Notes under the pieces: model-generated
Seen by the model: the letters and a program-made list of their open reading frames with translations, nothing else
Databases searched by the model: none
What the model was told of the DNA's origin: nothing
Program-made: the position numbers and the translations under genes
Origin: Lytechinus pictus
Lineage: Eukaryota; Echinodermata; Echinoidea; Temnopleuroida; Toxopneustidae
Direction: 5' to 3'
DNA: 64,000 nucleotides
Assembly: GCF_037042905.1 (NCBI RefSeq)
Contig: NC_087252.1
Location: forward strand, 2,115,501 to 2,179,500
Shown here: piece by piece, positions 57,263 through 64,000 of the stretch
How positions within the stretch are numbered: position 1 is the stretch's first letter
Layout of the letters: each line of letters opens with the position of its first letter

Positions 57263-57841
57263 CATGGAATTTTACTTCAATAAGTTCATTAGTTTTCGTT
57301 TGCAATCATTAAAAATTACCTCCAAAAGATAATGTTGTATGATTTTGGAAAAATAACTATGTTCTTAAAAAAAAAACATACACTGTAATCCAGGTTTTAC
57401 TTCAACAACAGCGTCTTCGTGATCTTAGTAGTTTCAGGACTGCACTAACTAGTGCCTGCTTGTTTATTCCGGATAAATAACATGAGTGGTTTATGGTATA
57501 TGGTGATTTTACGGGTGCAACATTTAATATAGTTGGTTGTATTGACTTGAAGGTTCAACAGAATAGCACGTTGTGATGATTGACAAGTCCGAATGCAACC
57601 TGTAATGGTCGGAAGAAAGCTACATTATACTACCATTTTATCAAGAATCTATGGTCCTATAGCGATGAATAAACAAGGAAAGATATTTTGAATTAGGTAT
57701 TTGTCATTATTCCACGGCCAGTTTTGCACGTTAGACTTGCGTATATTTGGTTTTTGCTATGTTGCCCTTTAACATGTTGAATATGAACAAACTTTAGAAA
57801 GGCATATAGGATTTACCATGGTCTAACACATTCCCCTGCAG
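57263..57841. other. Intron, nothing recognised
   Basis: AT-rich intron between A1 and S2. No motif, repeat or RNA gene seen. Confidence 0.5.
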
Positions 57842-58093
57842 GTACTGTATCATTTTATGAGCTTAGATCATTAATGTACAACGTAAATACACCTAGCCTA
57901 GAAAAGTTAAGAAAAGCAATCCGCGAGCTAGAAATCGATGCGACGAGTGCAGGTAAATTCAATCCACAACAAATCTACGACTCGCTGTGTCAGTGGAAAG
58001 AGGGACACCCCCAGGTAGATCAAGGAAATATATTACATGATGAACTTTTAAGAGCCGGGCATGAGGAAGCATGGTTGGAAATCCTACTTTCAT
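57842..58093 (+). CDS. Gene 2 exon S2, type S module
   Basis: The acceptor is ccctgcag, phase 1. It reads TVSFYELRSLMYNVNTPSLE, LRKAIRELEI, then IYDSLCQWKEGHPQVDQG and LHDELLRAGHEEAWLEIL. This has the death-domain layout: a Trp helix, then L..L...G and a final helix. The donor is uncertain. t|gtacca at 58094 or a|gtattt at 58100 both keep phase 1. If neither is used, the frame ends at a taa at 58114-58116 and gives a short form. Confidence 0.75.
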
Positions 58094-58624
58094 GTACCAG
58101 TATTTGTTTTTGCTAATATAATTGAACATTATCCTAGGACATTATATTAACACGAAAATCCCATGTACCTGAATATGTATTTCAACTTGTATAAGACACC
58201 TGATTGGTCTGCTGCCCTTTTCATGTAATAACTCGACAGTCATCAAAATGTTGACCAAATTACTTCATCATCGGTGAAGGTTGCAATACAAAAATCCCTC
58301 TCTCTACCCCAATAAAAAAACATATATATACTAGATTCAGAAACGGGAAGAAAACAAGACAGGCAAAAAGAATGTAAATTCAACAAGTTCTATCGTATGT
58401 TCGAGGTGCAATTTTAACGAATGAAACCTTTTAATACGCCATTATGACTGTTACAACAGCCCGTAGGCAGTAGACCTTCAATTAAAACAAGTTTATTACT
58501 TTATACAATATGACAATCAATATAAGCATATATTGTTGTTATCAAAATAAAGATCTTTTTTCGCCTTAAATAAAATCATAGAACAAATTGTGAACTAACT
58601 ATATGATAAATCTTCCCCATTTAG
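58094..58624. other. Intron, nothing recognised
   Basis: AT-rich intron between S2 and A2 with short simple repeats only. Confidence 0.5.
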
Positions 58625-58891
58625 AGCAAATAAAGGAATTATCAGATGTATGTGAAAGTACGTTCAAGAGGATACTCTGTAATGTCAAAGATCCAGCGAT
58701 GATACAACAGCTCCTGCAAAATCTAGACCCAGACTTAGCTATAGGTATGGATACCTCAGTCAAGACAGATGTTATGCAAAAAACACTGAATGAATGGGAT
58801 GAAAGATCTCATAATGAAAATAGAATGATCTTGTTAAGCCGTGCCTTGGAGAAAGCTAAATGCAAACCAATTGACAGGACTTTTTTCTCCG
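58625..58891 (+). CDS. Gene 2 exon A2, type A module
   Basis: The acceptor is cccatttag and the donor is g|gtataa. Phase 1 at both ends, 267 nt. It reads LSDVCESTFKRILCNVKDPA, LLQNLDPDLA, then MQKTLNEWDERSHNENRMIL and LSRALEKAKCKPIDRTFFS. Compare the ending with A1 (LALEKAGYHHISKTFF) and A3 (LCEALESAECSNLAMTFF). A poly-T and a minus-strand LINE tail start only about 15 bp after the donor. Confidence 0.8.
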
Positions 58892-58904
58892 GTATAAGGT
58901 GGTG

Positions 58905-59310
58905 GATTTTTTTTTTTTTGTAGTGATCTTTATTATTCATTCAAATAAATTTCATATATACATAATCAAGGAAATATAAAACAAAATGATAATCGCAGCA
59001 GTGCAATACACAAATTAAATAACAGTGTAATAAACATAGCAGACAAATTGTATCAGAACAGAGCCATAATCCGAAATCATGCAAAAATAACATTTCAACA
59101 ACCAATGTATGCAGCTAAAGCAAATAATGATAAAAAAGACGTAACTACGCAAATTGAAAGAATGAATGTATATGAGCAATCTCCCGCCCCATGACCCCCC
59201 CCCCCCCCCCATCAGACCCCGAGCTGAACAAACACACACACCAACAACAACAAACAGGAGAAATAGACAGAGGAAGAAAATAAAAGTTAAAAAAGGAGTT
59301 AATCTTCTTT
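58905..59310 (-). repeat. Probable minus-strand LINE 3' end, with C-rich run
   Basis: It starts with a T run and gtgatctttattattcattc, which read on the minus strand is a LINE-type tail with AATAA-like text. The phrase resembles the one at 8366. A run of C at about 59194-59210 and an ACA-rich stretch follow. No coding remains. Confidence 0.45.
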
Positions 59311-59324
59311 TACCCATTATCATT

Positions 59325-59450
59325 TTGTATCGCCTGCATAGCAGATCGAGACTATAGGCGTCGCTTTTCCGACGGCGGCGGCGACGTTACCATTGAAATC
59401 TTTACCTACGGTTAAGTTTGTGAAATATCATCATAACTTAAAAGGCATAT
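59325..59450. repeat. Second copy of the gcctgcatagcag repeat
   Basis: It matches 27645-27745 (gcctgcatagcag, gagactataggcg, gcttttcc, tgaaatatcat). This copy has a ggcggcggcg stretch. Confidence 0.55.
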
Positions 59451-59739
59451 GAACCTATTACATTAAACTTAGGCATAAGAGTAAACAAGTATTACTAAAC
59501 ATGCAGTTAAAAAATGAATAACTTAACCTATTTTATAAAATACATTTTTCTTAATAAATGGAATAACGTCCTTATGCCACCTGGAGACAGACAAATGATA
59601 AATACGAACATGTATTATTTCATCAATTTAAAACATTTGATCTATATTGCATTTTAAGTTGTACATTCGTTGATATTGATAAAAACAGATCTAAAATTGT
59701 TAATCCATGCAAATAATATTTTCATTTTCTCTAAATTAG

Positions 59740-59988
59740 AAACAATGTCCTATTTTGAACTGTGGTCAATGGTTAATTTCGACGTTGGTACTGGTGTGAT
59801 AACATTACCATTACGTGAGGCTTTAAAGGCGATGGGAATACTAGGTATAGGAGAGACAATTAGTCAGCATGAGTTTTATCATCTTCTTTGTCAATGGAAG
59901 GAAGAACATTCTAGTTGCGACCAACACCTGGTGCTCAAAGTTCATTTGATTGACAAAGGACTTCACGAAGAATGGGAATATCTCAATG
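59740..59988 (+). CDS. Gene 2 exon S3, type S module
   Basis: The acceptor is ctctaaattag and the donor is g|gtaagt. Phase 1 at both ends, 249 nt. It reads TMSYFELWSMVNFDVGTGVI, LREALKAMGIL, then FYHLLCQWKEEHSSCDQH and VHLIDKGLHEEWEYLN. It is the third S module and the direct partner of A3, 337 bp downstream. Confidence 0.82.
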
Positions 59989-60059
59989 GTAAGTTGAAAG
60001 GATTTATTTCAATGTAAACATTTTTTCCGTATTTTAAACACATTTCTTTTAAAATAAAT

Positions 60060-60125
60060 ATTTGATTGTAAGAGAGAGAAAGTGAGAGAAATAGAATAGG
60101 AGAACGAGAGGGAGGGGGGGGGGAG
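60060..60125. repeat. GA-rich and G-run simple sequence
   Basis: A purine-rich stretch (gagagagaaagtgagagaaa and a G run) in the S3-A3 intron. Confidence 0.6.
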
Positions 60126-60325
60126 CACGAAAGATGATGAATTCTTGGTGTAAATTAATTTTCCCAAACTAGACGTCTTCGGTGCTCTAAAAGACGCCAG
60201 TTCTTAGTGAAATTTGCGAAACGCCTGTGTGTGTATGTGTGCTGTGTGAGAAGGGGGTGGGCGATATCTTGTGTCTACTTGGGCTTAAGATTTATCCGTG
60301 ACATGTCAATTTATTAAAATTTCAG

Positions 60326-60607
60326 ATAAGAAGAACGGAGCCGACCAGATCATTTATAATGAAACATTGGAACATATCTTGTGGCACTTGGAAACTCCAG
60401 GAAAGATCAACAACTTTCTTAATAAGCTGACCAATACCGTCCAAGAATCAATACCTGGCTATTCAAATCCACGAGAGAACATCAGGATTGCGCTAGCTAG
60501 ATTGGAGGTATGGAAGAATTGCCCCATTTCTAAACATCCTGTGATTTTATTGTGCGAAGCGCTTGAGTCAGCAGAGTGCTCGAACCTCGCGATGACCTTC
60601 TTTCAAG
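60326..60607 (+). CDS. Gene 2 exon A3, type A module
   Basis: The acceptor is aaaatttcag and the donor is g|gtatga. Phase 1 at both ends, 282 nt. It reads NETLEHILWHLETPGKINNF, IALARLEVWKNCPISKHPVI, LCEALESAECSNLAMTFF. Same length and phase as the first exon of gene 1 in this window (468-749). The following intron still aligns with gene 1 (caagaatattacata text). Confidence 0.84.
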
Positions 60608-61389
60608 GTATGAAAGGACGACGATTCAGTCTTGTCTATTTATTCAACCATAATTATAATGGTTTCAGATATCACATTTGTACAAAAAAATACTAAAAGG
60701 CCTACCGGAGGTGTATTCCAAGAATATTACATACGAAAATATTTTAGAAAGTTAAATGAGCAACTAAATCCTTTTTCTTTCACCATTCCAAAAATTAAGA
60801 TAAAAATAACTGAAAATAATAATTGATCGTTATAACATCAATAACATGGAGAAAAGAAAAAAAAATACATCGTACACTTCACCTATTTAGAGAGTTTTCT
60901 TAAAATACATCTAATAAATTTACAGTTCATTACGCTGAAGGAAGGTAGGGTGGCAAAATATGAATTAACCACTTAAACAAAATTAGGTACACCTTTAGTA
61001 AAAACATAACAAATAGAGCCAATAGAAACCCAACACAAGAATTGGAGTGAGTCAGAGAAAATGTTTTTTTGCCTGTGTATCTTGCAAGCAGTGTATTTGA
61101 TAGATTATACGTCTGTCTTAGAATCACCTTAGAATCTTAGAATTATCAGTAGAAAATATTTTTTTCATAGACATCCTATTAAACATTTGCAAAGTGACCT
61201 TTCCATTTTAGGACAATGTTTGTATGTATAGTGTAGATATTATCATATTCAGTGTCAGGATATGTATTTTAAAAATAAAAATAAATACATAAACAGACGG
61301 ACTTTCACGGGCAAGGCTTTTATTGTAAGATTTTACAGTGACATTTTTTTTTAAATGAGTTTTAATTTTTATTTTTTATCCCCCTTTAG

Positions 61390-61659
61390 TGCCAGTTCAA
61401 CTCCAAATGACCATTGGAAATGAAGAAGTAAGTGAATTCGTCCGCAGACTTACAGGTAAGCATCGCAAGCGATTGGTGAACGAGACACCGGTGACTGAAG
61501 ACAAGAAAATATCCTACTTTGCTGAGGAAAACAATGAAATGTTGTTTGATGTAAAGTCTATGGTTCAGGACTGGATTGAAAGTGAGCGATGCTGTAATTA
61601 TGAGAAAAGATGTAAACTGGATGATAGTCTGATTAAAGTTGGTCGACATGATATGACAG
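61390..61659 (+). CDS. Gene 2 exon, type B module
   Basis: The acceptor is ccccctttag and the donor is g|gtaacg. Phase 1 at both ends, 270 nt. It begins PVQLQMTIGNEEVSEFVRRL and ends VQDWIESERCCNYEKRCKLD, LIKVGRHDMTG. It is the counterpart of 4200-4469 in gene 1, with the same closing residues. Confidence 0.84.
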
Positions 61660-61960
61660 GTAACGATACGATTAAAAATATTTTGATTGACGTATCATAT
61701 CTCTATTAATTTGAATATCCTATTTTTAAAAATAAAAGTTATAATTTCACTCAACATATTTCCCCGTGATTGCGAGTCGAAATTTACAACATTTTTTTAA
61801 GGAAATTAATTTTTATGTGAGAGTTTAGATGAAACTCTCGAATAAAAAAGTAATGATCTTCCCCATATTTCCATGAAAAGGATATTGTATTGTTGTAGGC
61901 CTGTACTTCAAATTTGTAAACATAATCATCCTGAAATGCACGTTAATAGTTTAGACACTA

Positions 61961-62085
61961 ATAATAATGATAATTGTAATGATAATAAATAATGACCATG
62001 ATGACGACGACAACGATGACGATGATAATAATAATGATAATAACAACAACAATAATAGTAATAATAATGATAGTAATAATTAAAA
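61961..62085. repeat. AAT/GAT/GAC simple repeat
   Basis: Imperfect aataatgat and gacgacgac units. It sits in the same relative place as 4788-4895 in gene 1. Confidence 0.75.
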
Positions 62086-62302
62086 TGATTAAAGAATATA
62101 CATGTATTTATTTAGCGCAGTAACTATCTTTACATATTCTATAGCGCTGAAAGAGTGCAAGAGCTCACTACATGCTATATGTACTATCAAAATAAATAAG
62201 TGTTTTATGAAAGCACATATAACATTAATAGTCCTGATTTCACAAAAAGAGAACGGAATGCAAATTGTTTTTTTTTCTTTCTGAAACTCTTATTGTCGGC
62301 AG

Positions 62303-62383
62303 ATTTTTTCGCCACAATTCGATGTCGGCAAAATACAGAACCCAAACTCTCGGCAAAATTGCATCCAAGGTCAAAGACATTCC
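62303..62383 (+). CDS. Gene 2 candidate 27-codon linker exon
   Basis: The acceptor is attgtcggcag and the donor is ttcc|gtaagt. Phase 1 at both ends, 81 nt: DFFATIRCRQNTEPKLSAKL, then HPRSKTF. Same length, phase and relative position as 16836-16916 in gene 1. A basic, Ser/Lys-containing linker with no fold that I can name. Confidence 0.55.
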
Positions 62384-63068
62384 GTAAGTATTTAAACCGT
62401 ATCTTTCTATATAACTTATTCATTCAGGAACTATTATTATTTCTAAAAAAGATCATATTTATCAATTATGTTATCGTTATGCAGCGTTCTTTGTTTCTTA
62501 CTTTTATAACCGAAAGGTCTATCCTAAGTAGAACTGAAATGTATAAGTACATATTATTCTTTTTAAATTACACAAACTTCTTACTTCCATTGTAGGACAC
62601 ATTTGTCGCTTTTATGGCAATTATGCCATATGTCTTAACCCCCGAACTTTACACTTTTGAAATGGCTGCAAAATGAAGACGAAACATGATTCTGTGGAGA
62701 AAGTTTATATGCATGAATAATACAGGTCACCTTTCATATGAAGTCAATTTTGTTCAAAAAGCATTTCGCCTAAGCATAATTATTCCTTTTATAGAGGAAT
62801 TAAAATAAGGTTGGGAAGGACTCGATCACGATTTCAGCATGAACAATATCTTTCGACCTTTTGGTAAAAAGTGGAAATGAAGTCCATGAGCTATCGATAT
62901 ATTTATACCTCTTCTCCCAGAATCGCATGTTTGTTTTTGGCAGTCATTTTAAAGTGTAGAGGGTTTCATTTTACACACCCGTATTTGTGCAACACCTCGT
63001 GAGAACTTTCGATTTTTAATTATGATTATGGAAACCACTATGGATATTATACTACTGCATGATTATAG
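62384..63068. other. Intron aligned with gene 1 sequence
   Basis: Stretches such as aaatgaagacgaaacatgat and ggtcgacatgatatgacag-type neighbours recur in gene 1 at 17222 and around. No separate feature is seen. Confidence 0.5.
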
Positions 63069-63305
63069 ATCTTGCGACGATCTTCGACGATGATTTAAGC
63101 CGGTTAAGAATGCTAATGACTTGCCTTGACGAAGACATGATGGAAAAGGTCTGCGAGAAAGTAGGTTTACCCCCAGATGCAGTAGGACCGAACACGCATA
63201 GTTCCGACAATGTTGATCTTCGACAATGGAGGGACAATCACTTACAATATACAGTGAAAGAAGTATTTTCAGAAATATATGGATTAATGACGAATAAAAC
63301 GAAAG
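63069..63305 (+). CDS. Gene 2 exon, type C module
   Basis: The acceptor is gattatag and the donor is g|gtacgg. Phase 1 at both ends, 237 nt. It reads LATIFDDDLSRLRMLMTCLD, then LRQWRDNHLQYTVKEVFSEI and TNKTKG. Counterpart of 17571-17807 in gene 1. It is the last gene 2 exon in the window. D/E to H are expected to the right. Confidence 0.82.
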
Positions 63306-63393
63306 GTACGGACCGATAGGGTGGGATATAGCAGCTCCATACCAATTTTTGTGATAATTTTCTTTCCAGATGAACTGAACGATTGCGTTTCAT

Positions 63394-63716
63394 CAGTAGC
63401 GGACCGTGACCCGGAGGAGACTAAGCATTGGAAGGGGCACAGCGTTGTTCACAAACAATACAGTGCCCCTCCAATTAACCATTGTCTCCTCCGGGTCACG
63501 GTCCGCCACTGGGCAATTCCATAAAATATGTACGTCCGACCCCCTCTATTTGGGACCTTCGTGAATTGTTTTTGTCTCTGATTTATTGTTCTTTTGACAG
63601 TCTGTGATGTACTCAAAGGACCATGACTTGGTCAGTTTATGAAGTTAAGTAAGAATTGACAAAAATGGGGGTCGGACGTACAAAAAGGTTGATCATTTTA
63701 TGGAACTGCCCCACTG
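63394..63716. mobile_element. hAT-like MITE, itself interrupted by another MITE
   Basis: The ends cagtagcggaccgtgacc and ggtcacggtccgccact plus g (63716) are inverted (CAGTGGCGG type). The 8-bp flanks cgtttcat occur at 63386-63393 and 63717-63724, the duplication size of hAT elements. The right end is cut by the element at 63511-63711. Interrupted length 118 bp. Confidence 0.85.
63511..63711. mobile_element. MITE with GGGCArTTCCATAAAAT ends
   Basis: The left end gggcaattccataaaat and right end attttatggaactgccc are inverted. Inside, gtacgtccgacccc is mirrored by ggggtcggacgtac. The flanking 4-bp cact (63507-63510 and 63712-63715) is the target duplication, located inside the terminus of the hAT-like MITE. 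Confidence 0.82.
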
Positions 63717-64000
63717 CGTTTCATAATCTGTAGAAAAAAATCCTTAGGCTTCAAGAAACCAAAACGTTTTTTTCAACTTCTAATTATGATTATGTACAAC
63801 CATAATTTCCTATTTCCTATTCCTTTTATTATATAGTTTAAACAATACGTAAAAGGGAAACATGTGCCTCATATCTTTCTTTCGCAAATAAATACCTGAT
63901 CAGAATCACCCTCTTCTAATAAGCTTACAGATTACGAAGTAAAATGAAAATAATGCCAAAATTACTTTACACAACTATTGTAAAAGTTTTATAATTATGT

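Larger units (their letters stand above)
29357..63305 (+). other. Gene 2 (5' part): Ig receptor with tandem death-fold-like cytoplasmic modules
   Basis: Exons in order: 29357-29456 signal peptide; 45378-45725 V-like Ig; 46407-46805 second Ig; 52078-52170 transmembrane; 52699-52752 juxtamembrane; 53329-53425 and 56294-56439 type S (split by an element); 56619-57059 type A; 57842-58093 S; 58625-58891 A; 59740-59988 S; 60326-60607 A; 61390-61659 B; 62303-62383 linker; 63069-63305 C; then off the window. All junctions are phase 1. The expected role is a cell-surface receptor that gathers signalling partners through homotypic death-fold contacts; this is inference from the domain layout. Gene 1 supplies the likely missing end (D/E, F, G, H). 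The S-A pair has been amplified three times. Not recognised as a named family. Confidence 0.72.

Overview
This is a eukaryotic, nuclear, AT-rich window. Its genes have many exons separated by long introns with GT/AG borders. It is packed with non-LTR, LTR and terminal-inverted-repeat (TIR) elements and holds an intron-bearing tRNA-Tyr. The repeat style (a tRNA-headed SINE with a short conserved tail, many fold-back elements, long G and C runs) and the gene types suggest a marine invertebrate. An echinoderm such as a sea urchin is my best guess, but that is inference and not proven by any marker here. Two related genes lie in tandem on the + strand. Gene 1 enters from the left with an exon at 468 and ends with a stop codon at 22452. 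Gene 2 starts with a signal-peptide exon at 29357 and runs off the right edge after an exon at 63069-63305. Nearly every exon begins and ends in phase 1, so exons can be skipped or duplicated without changing frame. Gene 2 reads: signal peptide, V-like Ig domain, a second Ig domain with a C1-like GFYP motif, one transmembrane segment with a basic stop-transfer, a short juxtamembrane exon, then a long cytoplasmic series of helical modules that look like the death fold. These come in alternating pairs (type S, type A, S, A, S, A) followed by types B, a 27-codon linker and C. Gene 1 shows the end of the same series (A, B, linker, C) and continues with four further modules, a split D/E, F, G and H, to its stop. 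The shared exon order, exon lengths and recognisable intron homology show that the two genes come from a tandem duplication. The predicted product is a single-pass Ig receptor with at least nine, and by analogy with gene 1 about thirteen, tandem death-fold-like modules. I do not recognise it as a named family. Layout: 1-199 end of a Tc1/mariner-like element; 468-22452 gene 1, whose B-linker intron has swollen to more than 12 kb with nested elements; 22.5-29.3 kb intergenic DNA with a decayed non-LTR element, a fold-back element and a truncated Tc1/mariner-like copy; 29357-29456 first exon of gene 2; 29.5-45.4 kb its giant first intron, holding an irregular ATGTGCAAA repeat, a repeat block with tRNA-Tyr, and a Tc1/mariner-like element that has itself been hit by a nearly intact Ty3/gypsy-type retrotransposon (35680-44396); 45.4-46.8 kb the two Ig exons; 46.96-51.25 kb a non-LTR retrotransposon with an SGNH-esterase-like remnant; 52.1-63.3 kb the transmembrane and cytoplasmic exons. 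One cytoplasmic exon (53329-56439) is split by a 2.87-kb fold-back element. Removing the element with one copy of a 3-bp TAA duplication gives back an exon of the expected length, phase and open frame. I had no search tool: domain names rest on reading motifs, hydrophobic patterns and exon phases by eye.
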